This document shows positions 32,274 through 44,546 of a DNA stretch of 64,000 nucleotides, piece by piece. Location of the stretch: NCBI GenBank assembly GCA_021521415.1, contig JAIQDT010003559.1:186001-250000 (forward strand), written 5' to 3'. Origin of the DNA: Bidens hawaiensis (taxonomy: Eukaryota > Streptophyta > Magnoliopsida > Asterales > Asteraceae). Position 1 is the first letter of the stretch. The number at the start of each line of letters is the position of its first letter. A program made the position numbers and the translations under genes. A model generated the notes under the pieces. That model made no database searches, was not told where the DNA came from, and saw only the letters and a program-made list of their open reading frames with translations.

Positions 32274-34721
32274 TGTAACATCCCGAAATTTACAAGAATA
32301 ATATTTTATATATTATTTATCTATGATGGAAAAGTTGTTTAATAAAATAATAGAGACGAAAAAATAAGTAGACTTTAGATGGAATTAATTATGGACCAAA
32401 AAGGAAAGATGGGCCTTAGGTCCATGGGCATAAGGGAGTATTAATACCCCTTAAACACTAATCCTTTCCATTTATATCTCTACACCATAGCCTACACCTT
32501 GATAAACACACACAAACACTATTCGCTAACCCGAGTCAAGATCCGAAGGCGAAAACCCGAGATTTATTGGTGCTAGAACATTGAGACGAACCAAGACAAC
32601 ATCAAGGCTTAACCGTGTTCGTAGACCGACTCGCTTAAGGTACGTTTATAACGGGATCTTGTTCATTTAGGTTCGGATTCGTTTAATAATCCTAGATCTG
32701 AGTTTATGAGGTAAAAACGAATCCAACGAAACAAACCTCACTGAAACTGATTAACATTTGATGGGTTAATTGTGTATAAAGAATCTGTATGTATGTATGA
32801 ACAAACCGCGCCCTATAAACACGAATATATGGATGAATGAAGAGTTAGGGTTTGTAGGCGATGCATAGACGATTCCAATGATACCTAAATCATGATATTT
32901 CGTTAAGAAACGAAGGTTTAATCGCAGTGTATGAGTTGACTGTTCTATGTTCATATCGATTTTGACTTTGACCTCAGGGTCAAAGTCTGGATAATACTGG
33001 TGTGATTCGTTATAGTAAAGTAACGAATTAATTAGCCAATTCGTTATGGCAAGATAACGAATCAGTTCACCAATTCGTTATGGCAAGTTAACGAATTAGT
33101 TCACCCATTCGTTTTGCCCAGATAATGAATCAGCTCACCCAATTTGTTATGTTTAGATAACGAATCAAGTCAGGATCAGATAATGAATCAGAATGACGAA
33201 CCAGAATAGTGAATCATAAAGATAGCGAATTAAGTTAACGAATTAGAACGTGATCTTATAACGAATTAGAATGTGATCTGATGACGAGTTAGAGTGTGAT
33301 CTGATGACGCATTAGAGTGTGATCTGATGACGAATTAGAGTGTGATCTGATAACGAACTTGACTTAATTCGTTATAGCAAATGAGATGGCGAATTAGATA
33401 ATAATTTAAAATTCTAATGGAAATGTGTTAAGACGGTTAATGTAAATAAAATTTTTCCAAGTTGACCCGTCAGCTCGACCCCAGCCAGGGGTTCTACCCC
33501 TTGGAAGCTGCAAGGGGCTGCCGCCCCTAGACCCCGCTGCCAGGGGCGTTGCCCCCGGACCCCCGTCCATTGAGGGTTATAATTAAACTGGAAATACGAT
33601 GATTAGTGTTAGTTAATTGATACATGTAATTATTATACAGTTAGCCGTGCACAATTCAAGAAAGGGAATAACCACTAACAGTGAACGTAACCAAGTTCAG
33701 GTGAGTTTCTAGCCTCAATCCTTGTTATGTTTTTGGGGTTGTGTGCATATTCGATGTGATAGTTAATACACTTACCTTAGGTGGTAAGTGTATGCTTGGT
33801 ATGATTTATGTATGATGATTGCTTGACGGTGCGTGAATGATCGTCAGATATTGCATGTATCGTCAGGTGGTAGTTAAAGATTTGATTGATATATATGATG
33901 TATGGATGATGTATGTATGTTATGTTAATAGATTATCGATACGTGAACGATCTTCGGATATTGCATGTATTGCCAAGAATAGTGATGATTTCCTTATATG
34001 GACATTAAATAATAACTTATATATAGAGTTCCCTCTACGGATAATATATAGAGTGTTCCTTAAATGGAAAGCATGGTGTTCCTTTAATGGAAAGTATAGT
34101 GTTACTTTAATAGAAAGTATAGTGTTCCTTTAATGTAAAGCATAGTGTTCCTTAAATGGAAAGCATAGTGTTCCTTCTATGGAAATACATAGGATGTTCC
34201 TTCTCTAGAAGTATATTGAGTGTCCTTCTATGGAGAATGTATACAGAGCGTCCTTCTATGGAGAATATATAGCATGGGCAATAGCCATGGTTCTTTTAAT
34301 AGATATTATGTGACGTTCCTCTTATGGATATTTATACAAGGTTAAGATATTAATATGTATCTTTGGATATTTATGTATATGTATGTAATTGTATGTATGG
34401 TATGAGGTATGATTAACTAGAACTCACTCAGCGTAGCTGACTTTTACTATGCACGCAGGCAAGTAGAATGAGACAGCTGGCTTGAGCGGGGACACATGGC
34501 AGAAGAATAAGAGCCTGGCACCGGAAGACTTGTTATGTTTTATAATTAATGTTTTGACTTTGAAAGACAAGACGAATGTTTTAAGACCTGCTATGATTTA
34601 TTATGTAATGATTTATGAAAGTTTTATATTCCACGTAAAGTTTTAATTAACTCTGATTTCTAGAACAGTGTTTATGAGTAAATCCAACGTCCAAAGTAGG
34701 GCACCGGTAAGAGGGCTTACA
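32274..34721 (+). repeat. 3' LTR of element D
   Basis: 2448 bp, TGTAACATCCCGAAATTTAC to GAGGGCTTACA. It has the same modules as the 5' LTR, including the AACGAAT field (about 33005-33380) and the GC-rich island (33465-33570). Confidence 0.92.
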
Positions 34722-37290
34722 AGGAAATGGAAGTTCATCATCCTATCGTTATTGATATCGGGGACACCGGGTAACGATATTGATGTATTTTTAGCACCGT
34801 TGGTTGAAGATCTACAACAGTTATTCGATACGGGGGTAGAAACATACGATGCATATGCCCGAGAAAGGTTTACGCTATGTGCTGTTGTCTTATGGACCAT
34901 AAATGATTATCCCACCCTTGGTACACTTTGTGGTTGTCCATATAGTGGCTTCTTTGGTAGTGTAGTTTGTTGTAAAGAAACAAATTGTGTTAGACTAAAA
35001 ATATCAAATAAGCAAAGCTATGGTGGCCACATACGGTATCTACCTTATGACCACCCGTTCAGAAAGCAAAATGGCGATTCGATGGAACACAAGAGTTTCG
35101 AAGTGAACCAATACCTAAGAACGGGGTAGAACTATATAACGAGTTGCAATATTGTATAAACATTTGGGGTAAGGGCCACAATAACAATGCATCATCCATG
35201 CAACAAGCTTCGAACGAGAGAGGTGGGAAAATAAAAAAAACAAAGGGGAACAAAAGAATCAGATACAACAGAAGAAGGCAACAACGGTAAACCCTACTGG
35301 AAACTTAGATATTGGCTGTTTAATTATGTCAACCATTGTATAGATTTAATGCATATTGAAAAGAATGTGGCAGAGAGTCTGATTAGAACACTATTAAACA
35401 TTCTGGGAATGACGAAAGATGGATTGGAGGCTCGACAAGATCTGGATGATATGCACTTAAGGATAGAGTTAGCACCTAAGAGAGACGGCACAAACATTAG
35501 GCTTCCGCTTGAGAGTTACACATTAACAACAGAGGAAAATGACAAGTTTTGCGATACGTTGTACAAGTTAAGGTCCCACAATGGTATTGTTCAAATTTTG
35601 TTAGTTTGGTTAGTCTAAATGACTTGAAGCTAATAGGATTTATAACACGACTATCACATGCTTATGCAACAGTTTTTGCCCCTTGCAATACGATCTATTA
35701 TGCCACAACCCACAAGATATGCTATAATAAGGTATTGTTCTTATTTTTATATTCATATCACCATATCCCTCCTTAATTTTTTGGTAAGTTGGAATAAAGC
35801 TTGTGGTTACGTGACCATATACTTTTTTTATTTCAGGTTCAGTTTTTTTTTTCAAATCAATTTGTAGCAAGGAGATCGAGGTCGAGGAGGTTGACAAATT
35901 GGAGCCATATTTGTTTGTGACATTTTGCCTTCTCAAGAAATACTTCCCTCCATCGTTTTTTGATGTTATGGTTCATTTAACCGTGCACATTGCTAGGGAA
36001 GTTAAGTTATGTGGTCCCGTATACTTTCGGTGGATGTATCCATTTGAAAGGTGTATGAAGGTTATTAAGGGGCACGTGTTAAACAAAAATAAGCTAGAAG
36101 GATGCATTGTTGAACAGAATGTTGCTAAGGAGACGATTGAGTTCTTGAGTGAATTCAAAAAAGACTTGAAGACTATTGGTATTCCTAATAGTTTGAGGAA
36201 CTCTATTGAAAAATAAGAGTTTGAGCAAGTAATAAAGACGGAGTCCCACTATCAACGGGCAAATCGTTGGACGACATTTCTTTCGATTTGTTCGTGAAAG
36301 CACATTTCTATGTGCTGCAAAATACATCCGAAATTGTTCCTTATATTGAGTAAGTATTATGTACATGGATTATATTATTTTATTTTCTACTACACGGTGT
36401 ATAAAGTTCATCAATATTTATTTACAGTCGGCATATGGCATTTCTTGAACAACAACATCCTGACAAGAAACGACATGGCTAGAGAAAGAGCACAACTTAA
36501 AGTTTGGTATGTGGTTACGATATGAGGTAATTACGTATACTACATATTTCATAACGACCTTACTAGTTAAATATTTATTATATGTGATCATGTGGAACTG
36601 AAGTTCACCCTTGTAGTATATATGTATCAGGTTGAGAGAGAGTTAGCTGAATCACGAGAAAGTATATCAGAGACCGTAAGGTGGATTTTATATGGACCAA
36701 ATAGAAACGTATTGAGCTACGAAGTCTATGACATCAATGGATTTGCATTTCATACAAAATCTCGAGAAGGTAAAGTGCACCAGAACAGTGGGGTTAGTGT
36801 AGTAGCAAATGACTTGCACATTTACAGAGAAGTTAAAACCTACACCGAGACAAGCTATTATGGGGTTTTACAGGACATACGGGTACTTGATTACCATTTT
36901 AGAAAAATCCCGCTGTTCAAGTGTGACTGTGTTGACAATAAAAACGGGATAAAGAAAGACGATCTTGGGTACACATTGGTTGAACTTAGTAGATTATGAC
37001 ACCATAATGATCCTTTCATATTGGGCTCACAAGCACGACAAGTTTTTTATGTGACAGACCAGCTCGATAAAAAATGTCAATAGTAATCAAGAATCCTCCA
37101 ACAACTTATACGCATGCGTATGAAGATGAGGAGTTTAGTACGATGATTAGTTATGAGAATGAAAATGAATTGCCCCGTGTAGACAAAAAAAATTTGGTGA
37201 AGAAATCCCGAGATGACTATTACCGCAATGACGGCCATGATTTAATTATACGTACTAAGGTATGCATTTCTTTCTTGATAATCTATTGAT

Positions 37291-37992
37291 GAATTTGTTA
37301 AATATGAAACGTTAAGTTGTCAACATGTACATTTGTACAAGTGTAGGTAACGCTTACATTTGATTGTATCAGGCACAAGTGGACCATTTTTGATTACACG
37401 GACGTCGACCATTGGCTCGCGTCGTTACTTAATATTAGACTAGTATAATATAGTTGTAATGTATTATGTAATATTTTCTCATTATTTGTTGAGTCTCATT
37501 ATTATGTAATATATTCTCATTATTTGTTGAATCTCATTATTAATTATTATGTAAATATGCTTAAATTTGAATTCAGAAAGATATGGTATATTAAGCTATT
37601 TATAAAGGTGATAGGAAGTTATAGGGACTAGATCATCATTGAATGATTTTCGGCTAGCAAGGTAGCCGTAATTCATAGCCATGTACACATTAACCTAAGT
37701 GATTTGATTTATATTATAATTACCTAGGAAGTATAAAAGGCAATATTTAATTGACAATAATATCTTATTTTCTTCATATAAAAGAGAATATTGTTTTACC
37801 TTAACTACATCAGGCCAAGCATTAACATAAACTAAAACCATATCAAAGCTAATATTCAATCAAATAATTAATAAGTAGTAGATACAAAAACTTAATGTCC
37901 AGAAATATATAATATTCCATTAAAATAAAATATCTAGTTAACAATATAGATTGTGAACATTGATTGGTCTTCACTCCAGTTGAAACTGGCCC
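37291..37992 (+). other. AT-rich sequence 3' of the TPase gene
   Basis: No gene recognised. An imperfect short direct repeat (TATGTAATATTTTCTCATTATTTGTTGA-like) lies at about 37463-37530. It separates the TPase end from a minus-strand captured fragment. Confidence 0.4.
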
Positions 37993-38352
37993 TCAACCGA
38001 CATCTATCAAGTTCTCTTCCAGAAAGTCGTCCCACTTACCAACCTTGTATAGTCACGACTGGTAAAACCTATCGTTCCGGTGAGCAACTGTTTCAAAAAC
38101 ATCCCGATAATCATCAAATCTGAACTTCAATCTGAAGTTCCTCGACCGGATGTTGTACCGGTTGAAAAATGCAACCGGTAGCATCTGCAGTATAAACAAA
38201 ATTTCAATTATAAATTTATAACTTATTATATAATAATGTTTGATTGAAATTATAAGAGTAAAAGAGAATAGTTATAACTTACCAGGGAACCCTTAACCAC
38301 CCTCTTAAAAGTGTAGTCGTATTCCAGCCCTTGAAAGTTCGTGTAGTCTTCT
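37993..38352 (-). pseudogene. Captured host gene fragment, B3-domain-like (two exons)
   Basis: On the minus strand, exon 1 (about 38352-38283) reads YTNFQGLEYDYTFKRVV and KGSL up to a GTAAGT donor. Exon 2 (38184-37993), after a CTGCAG acceptor, continues in frame with MLPVAFFNRYNIRSRNFRL, KFRFDDYRDVF and GKWDDFLEENLIDVG, then stops. A basic LPxxF strand followed by W-x-x-F-L-x-x-N-L-x-x-G is the pattern of plant REM-type B3 DNA-binding domains. The stop replaces the usual G-D, as if one T had been inserted. It belongs to neither CACTA gene and keeps an intron, so it looks like a transduplicated host fragment. The B3 identification is by pattern only. Confidence 0.45.
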
Positions 38353-38365
38353 GAATTAATTCCAA

Positions 38366-38830
38366 AAGAACATGCATACATATCATAGTTTGATCAGAAA
38401 TTTAAATAATCAAAATCGAATTCAGTTACTAGATTGTATAATTAATTATTATAACCCTAATTCATGTATTTATAACTACATTCATTATACACAAAACTCG
38501 AATATATAGAAATGAAGACGAAATATCGTGCATGGTTGCATATGGTTAATTCATAAATTGATCAAACGTGTAAAGCATATATGAAAACCTTCGTTATGGT
38601 ATAGCAACGTGATGGATATCGCCATGATTTTGATATCCTTTGAAAAGTGACCGATTAGGGAGTAGGGACATGGATGACGAAAAGGCGCTTGGATACAACT
38701 GCTTATATATCGTGTTTTAAACTAAAAGGCCCAAATAATCATCTTTTAAGCAAAATGTCCATTTGAAAAACATAATGTAGTCTTTAGTCACACATTAAAA
38801 TTAAAACTGTCACTATAAACTACCAAGACA
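38366..38830 (+). repeat. Duplicated block, copy 1 (CACTA 3' part)
   Basis: CATGCATACATATCATAGTT through TTTTAAGCAAAATGTCCATT to TTTAGTCACACATTAAAATT matches the block starting near 40566, with indels. A roughly 120-base piece present here (about 38590-38690) is missing from the other copy. Confidence 0.75.
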
Positions 38831-38835
38831 ACACT

Positions 38836-39230
38836 ACGTTTCCTTAAAGAATGTAAAAAATGTAATGGTCACATGTTAACTAATTAAAAGTACTTACACT
38901 TCACTAACATTTCCTTAGTAATGAACATTTAGTCACACCTAACAAAGTGAACAATTAACATATGTTACTTCTGGTCACATATTGTATGCATTTACCATCA
39001 CCATAATATATATTTTGTCACACATCCAATTGGATGTGACCAAAAAGTAATTATACATCAATAACGATGATTTTTTATTGAACATTTAGTCACACCTAAT
39101 AAAGTGAACAAGTAGCATATGTTACTTCTAGTCACAAATTGTATGCATTTAACATCACCATAATATATATTTTGTCACACAAAAGTAATTGGAAATGTGA
39201 CTATAAAGTACTTACACTTCACTAACATTT
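38836..39230 (+). repeat. Right subterminal repeat field, inner part
   Basis: Units of about 157-160 bp, with TTTAGTCACACCTAA landmarks (GTCACACCT at 38932 and 39089) and TTTTGTCACACATCCAATT, similar to the outer field at 42953-44530. Confidence 0.8.
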
Positions 39231-40559
39231 CCTATACCATCACCATTCACAAACTAACTCAATTATTCGTTAAAAGTTTTTTTCATTATCTTCACTTTAG
39301 CTTCTTGTTGCCGGTCAATATTTACTTTGTATTAAAAGATATATATTTTTTTATTAACTCTGTTTAGTTAAAATTTATACCGGCGTGTTCACAAAATAAA
39401 CTGAACAAGACTGTGTTTTTAGATTTTTTTTAAAAACTTAATTATTAAAAGTTATTATAAAAAATCAATGTTATAGTTTAAACTAACTAAGGTGTAAAGA
39501 AAAGGAAAAATAAATTAAATAGATTTCCAATAAAATAGTGACATGTGGCAGTGAGTGGTTTGCAAATAATTTTGTTGTGGTGAACCGGTTTGACTCATTA
39601 CTTTGGTTTGCTAATGGTTAATATTAGTCATACCTAAACTAGTCTTATACTAGTGGAGTTACTTTGTCACGTATTCCAATGCTGACTGACAAACTGGTTG
39701 TTTAGTATTAATAACATTGTCTTTATATCTTTTTGTATTTAAAATGGCACCTGCACATTATTTTGTTCACATCTGTTAGTTCAGATTTTCTCACGATGTT
39801 AACTATGAAGGTTAGTCTGCTGGTTTTTATATTACATGCATGTATATGATAGTCTCTGGAACTAAGTGTAATTTGTAAGTTCTGTTTAGATTATAAACAG
39901 TTTGAAGCATCAACGTGTATCCATTGTTGTGTGTGTTAACTGTGTTGATTTTGTTGTTACAGATGACGATTACTATTGTAGAGGAAGATGACATGGAAGA
40001 TGATAAAGTGCTGACTTGCTCATGGATTTTCAAAGATATGACGAAAGGAAGATCACAAGATTTCGGTTCAAGTCTAATATCCGCGAGTTGGTGGATTATT
40101 TCTCTTAATATCATTTGTCCGAATCTCGGATAGATGATCTGAATCTATGATGGTGTTTTCAAAAAATATTTTATTCAGCATCATTATTATATATTCGACC
40201 AAGGTCGACAAACTGGATCTTCGGATGCCTGGGGTGCTGCCAAGACATCCATGGGTAATTTGATAAATCCAAATTTTCAAGTTAATACGACCGAGGTCGA
40301 CTATATCATTAGTTAGGCTAAATCAAGTTTAGGATGGTGACGGTTATTGAGTTTGTACGGTTATTCAGTTTGTACATTGATTGTTATAATCAATATATAG
40401 CTTTTCATGTTGATTTTTGTAACAGTCGTGATGGTTATTCAGTTTTTACTCTTATGGTTATAATCAATATACTGGTAAGAGTGAATGTGTTGTGACTACT
40501 TTATGTTATAATTCCGCTATACCATATCGAATAGTAAATATAAACGTTTTGGTAAATCC
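39231..40559 (+). other. Unassigned segment inside the CACTA element
   Basis: No recognised gene. A short plus-strand frame (about 39963-40131, MTITIVEEDDMEDDKVLTC) follows a possible TTGTTGTTACAG splice acceptor and may be another captured exon, but I cannot identify it. Two CGACCAAGGTCGAC/CGACCGAGGTCGAC motifs lie about 100 bases apart (40197 and 40290). Confidence 0.35.
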
Positions 40560-40842
40560 AAAAGTACATGAATACATATCAAATTGTTTGATCAAACTTT
40601 AAAAAATCAAAATTGGATTCATATAATAGATTGTATAATTAATAACCCTTCATTTATTAACTACATTCATTACGCAAAACATGAATAGAAAGGATGATGA
40701 ACTCGTGGTTTCATACACTGGTTATTCATAAATCAAACTGCTTAAAATCGTGTTTAGAACAAAAATGGCCCAAATTATCGTGTTTTGAAAAAAAGGCCCA
40801 ATTAATCATCTTTTAAGCAAAATGGCCCATTGAAAACCATAA
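40560..40842 (+). repeat. Duplicated block, copy 2 (CACTA 3' part)
   Basis: CATGAATACATATCAAATTG onward repeats the block at 38366. It is cut by the solo LTR at 40843 and resumes at 42948 with CATAATATAGTCTTTAGTCA. Confidence 0.75.
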
Positions 40843-42947
40843 TGTAAGGCCCCGTTATCGGTGTCCTACATTGGACGTTGGATTTACTCATAAACACAGT
40901 TCTATTATCAAAGTTAATTAAAACTTTTGCGGAATATTAAATCTTCAACCATAATATATTACATAACTTTAAAATATTGTCTTAACAAACGTTCATAGTC
41001 ATTTAAACATAAAACATAGTCTCAAAACATCATAACATTTCCTTGAGATGCCAGTATCTTCAATTTCCATGCCATGTGTATTCATCCAGCGAACTGCCTC
41101 AATCTACTCACCTGCGTGCATACTAAAAGTCAGCTACGCTGAGTGAGTTCTAGCTAATCACATACCTTACTTTTACATACACATACATGTGCCCGAAGGT
41201 ACACATTACATACATAACCTGTGCATCATTCTTTCGTATATATTCATAACTAACCTTACATTATAAAAAGCATTTCGCCCTACATACCTCGGATATTATT
41301 TGGGTCCGGTACCCTCCATCCTCGGATATTATTAGGGTCCAGTCTCCCTTCTTCCTCGGATATTATTAGTGTTCGGTACCCTCCATCCTCGGATATTATT
41401 AGGGTCCGGTCTCCATTTCTTTTCTACTATCATGCCATACCTTTCTATACATGTAATTATAAGTCTCATTCGCACATACATCATTCATTCATCATATACA
41501 ACAATCATATCATCAAACCACCACCCGACAGTGCATGCGATATCCGAAGATCGTTCACGCACCGACAAGCTTTCATTCACATTTAAGATATACATAAATA
41601 ACATACAAGTCATACATGGCATACACTTACCATTTAAGGTAAGTTTATTAACTATCACATCGCGTATTCACACAGCCCCGAAAACATAACAAGGAATAGG
41701 GCTAGAAACTCACCTGAACTCGGTTACGTTCACCGTTAATGGTAATCCCTTTCTTGAGCTGTGTGCAACTAACTGTTTAATAAATACAACATTAAATATT
41801 TCTCTAGCCCTTCTTATGGTTTACTCAATTAATCTTAAGCGTCTAAGCCGGTTTTACTTCATTGATTCGTGAACCGGTTAGTTAATCGTTACTTGTTACC
41901 CTTTTAAAGGTAACTTTCATATATTAATAAAGTCCAGGGGCTTCTATGTAATTAAATCATTCTTCTCTAAGTCCAGGGACTGTTTAGTCATTCTTTTAAA
42001 CTTCTAATTCGTTACCCAGTTCTTAACGAATGGGGTCCTTAGCGAATGAACTCATTAGTTACTCATGACGAATTGTCTATTATAAAGAATCGGTCTACAT
42101 AACGAACTGGTCCTCATAAAGAACTAGACCTCATAACGAACTGATCCTCATAACAAATTGGACCTCATGACGAACTGGTCCTCATAACGAATTGGACCTC
42201 ATGATGAACTGGTCCTCATAACGAATTGGACCTCAACGAAATGGGGCTAGTTCGTTATTCATTCTTTAACGAATTAACTCACGAATAAAGGCTAGTTCGT
42301 TAAACCTCCGCTAACGAATTAGGACTCTTTCGTTAAGTTCCCGTTAACGAATTAGGTTTAGGTCAGAGAATGTCAGAACATTCTCTGAAACTAACCCTAA
42401 CCTCGTACCAACCTTCCGGCAGCGCCGGAAAACCGCAACCTCGCCGGAAAAACTAGATCTCACTCGTTTTCCACCATTTTTCACCTTCTTTCGTCCCGTT
42501 TGATCCAGATCTGAGCTAGGGTGACCCCTAAGCTCATATTTTGTTCGGTTTATACCCGATTCCACCTGGATCTCATGACTTTAATGGTTTAAGGGTGTCG
42601 GCTCGTCGTTTCACAACTAAATCTAGCGGGTTTGGATCCATACACCATCATACTATCATTACCTCGGGTCGGGATCGGTTTTCCTTCTTGGTTCGGCTAG
42701 AGAAAAGAGAGAAACTAGAGAGAGCTTAAGTGTTTGTTTTGGGTGGTGTTTGGAATATGTTAAATGAATGAATTAATTGGTAATTAAGGTTTATATATTA
42801 AGGATCATGGGCTTCAGCCCATGGTCTTTTCTTCTTTCTTTTTTAATCCAAGTCCATAACTCATATCTATTTAACACAACACTAGCCCGACTCATAATAA
42901 CTCATATTTTCATTTCATTAACTGAAACGAGAAAACAGGATGTTACA
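40843..42947 (-). repeat. Solo LTR of the gag-only family inside the CACTA 3' region
   Basis: 2105 bp; plus-strand ends are TGTAAGGCCCCGTTATC and AGGATGTTACA. A perfect target duplication CATAA lies at 40838-40842 and 42948-42952. The duplicated block at 38366 shows the uninterrupted sequence. It has repeated CCTCGGATATTATTAGGGTC units (about 41285-41410) and an AACGAAT/CTGGTCCTCATAACGAA field (about 42005-42350), but no GC-rich island. Confidence 0.93.
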
Positions 42948-42952
42948 CATAA

Positions 42953-44530
42953 TATAGTCTTTAGTCACACATTAAAATTAAAAGTGTTTTTACACACCTA
43001 ATAAAATGAAAAATTATAATCTGGATAATACCGATCTATAAAGTCAGGAATTATTTTTAGAGTCACTATTGTTTAACCTTTAGTCACATTGTTACATAAA
43101 TACATGACCCTAACACACCTTTAGTCACACTCTTTTGTAAAGATTTTTTTGTGACTATAAACTACTAAGACAGCATTAACGTTTCCTTAAAAGAATGTAA
43201 TATGTAATGCTCGCATGTTGACTAAAAATTACTTACACGTCACTAACATTTCCTTAGTAATGAACATTTAGTCACACCTAACAAGGTGAATAATTAACAT
43301 ATGTTACTTCTAGTCACATGTTGTATGCATTTACCATTACCATAATATATAATTTGTCACACATCCATATTCGAGATGTGACCAAAAAGTAATTATACAT
43401 CAATAACGATGATTTTCTATTGAACATTTAGTCACACCTAACAAAGTGAACAATTAGCAAATTTTACTTCTAGTCACAAATTGTATGCATTTACCATCAC
43501 CATAATATATATTTTGTCACACATCCAAATTAGAGATGTGACCAAAAAGTAATTATACATCAATAACGATGATTGTCTATTAAACATTTAGTCACACCTA
43601 ACAAAGTGAACAATTAGCATATGTTACTTCTAGTCACAAATTGTATGCATTTACCATCACCATAATATATATTTTATCGGACATCCGAATTGGAGATGTG
43701 ACAAATATATACTTATACATCAATAACGTTGCCTTAGTATTAAAAATTTTATTCACACCTACTAAAATGAACTGTGACTATAAACAACTTAGACTTCAGT
43801 AACCTTTTCTTAGTATTAACCGTTAGTCACACCTAATAAAGTGAACAATCATCAAATTGTAATTCTAGTCACATGTCTTTTCCCATTAACCATGACCAAA
43901 ATATATAATTTGTCACACATCTATATTCGAGTTGTGGCCATAAACTTCTTATACATCAATAACTATTTCGTTAGTTTAATTTTTTAGTGACATATAATAA
44001 AATGGAAGCTGACCATTTGATACTTCTAGTAACATGTTTGTTACATTTGTCATGACTATTAGTTATCGTTAGTGACACATTGTAATTGTCGTTGTCACCA
44101 TAAACTTTAACATATGGTAACACAATTAATTCGTGTGATTAATAAACATAAACTTAACGTCACATAAACAAATGTTTACTGTCATTGTAAATTACATTTA
44201 CTCATAATTACGTTATGTCACTGAATGTGCGCCATTATATAGTGACACAAACAGTTGCCATATGTGACTATATGTTTATCTATGGTATCAAAAAAAATTA
44301 CATTTGTGATAAACGGAAAACGTGACCAAATAGTGACATTTCATCACATTCTGATTAAATGTCACTAATATTTGTGACATACGTTATGTTTAGTGTGACA
44401 AAAGAGGTGATTCTCTACGCAGTAGTCACACAAGCCCGCTGAAATCGTCACCAAAACACAAGCATACATACGGTGACACTTTTCTTCGAAAGTGTCGCAT
44501 TGACCTGACAGGGTGTATGTCAATAAAAGT
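42953..44530 (+). repeat. Right subterminal repeat field of the CACTA element
   Basis: About 160-bp units, with GTCACACCTA at 43271, 43431 and 43591, then more diverged GTCAC/GTGAC motifs up to the terminal repeat. Unit length and sequence differ from the 296-bp units at the left end, although the core motif is shared. Confidence 0.85.
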
Positions 44531-44546
44531 CGATTTTGTACTAGTG
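44531..44546 (-). repeat. Right terminal inverted repeat of the CACTA element
   Basis: CGATTTTGTACTAGTG, exact reverse complement of the left end, followed by the target duplication ATT at 44547-44549. Confidence 0.93.

Larger units (their letters stand above)
27754..34721 (+). mobile_element. Complete gag-only LTR retrotransposon D, inserted in the CACTA TPase gene
   Basis: Two LTRs (27754-30196 and 32274-34721) flank a 2.08-kb internal region with primer site, predicted leader intron, gag and polypurine tract AAGGAGGGGAAGA. No pol. It splits the TPase frame between WLCR and KWKF; joining the flanks gives the family's expected LCRKWKF. The target duplication is imperfect (AGGAC plus T on the left, AGGAA on the right), so at least one flank has mutated. 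The LTRs resemble each other closely but differ by scattered substitutions and small indels. Confidence 0.9.
26823..37290 (+). pseudogene. CACTA transposase (TPase, TNPD/En-Spm type), interrupted by a retrotransposon
   Basis: It starts MGKFWMAANRIRKVYMDGV with a transposase-associated zinc-finger-like domain (CPFQTCLNH, HHLFKHGIDQNYTIWSKHGE). Frameshifts follow near 27150. The core conserved blocks are EDAEKPRYKGCPDFTKLS, RWQTKSRIKDSVLRQPADSP and VWPVLAVIYNLPPWLCR. The frame is then cut by the gag-only element and resumes at 34722 with KWKFIILSLLISGTPGNDID, WTINDYPTLGTL, MHIEKNVAESLIRTLLNILG, KYFPPSFFDVMVHLTVHIAR and WMYPFERCMKVIKG (DUF4218-like), and SYYGVLQDIRVLDYHF with PLFKCDCVD (DUF4216-like). 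The Cys-rich segment usual between the second and third blocks is missing (near 27470). Stops and frameshifts recur at about 35130-35345, 35580 and 36213. Confidence 0.88.
16676..44546 (+). mobile_element. CACTA (En/Spm-type) DNA transposon of 27.9 kb, with nested insertions
   Basis: The left end CACTAGTACAAAATCG (16676-16691) is repeated perfectly inverted at 44531-44546. ATT lies on both sides (16673-16675 and 44547-44549), the 3-bp target duplication of CACTA elements. Joining the flanks restores the AT-rich array of the host LTR. Inside are subterminal GTGAC/GTCAC-rich fields, a minus-strand TNPA-like gene, a plus-strand TPase gene and a B3-like fragment. Nested insertions are a complete gag-only element (27754-34721) and solo LTRs at 19178-21916 and 40843-42947. 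Both transposase genes are broken, so the copy cannot move by itself. Its intact-looking ends could still respond to transposase made elsewhere. Confidence 0.92.

Noticed and set aside
34668..35129. A distinct 153-codon gene starting MFMSKSNVQSR
   Set aside because: The first codons come from the 3' LTR of element D running by chance into the resumed TPase frame at 34722.
39640..39660. ACTAGTCTTATACTAGTG as the end of a second, nested CACTA element
   Set aside because: It resembles a CACTA right end, but I found no matching left end or 3-bp duplication nearby, so it may be chance within GTCAC-rich sequence.
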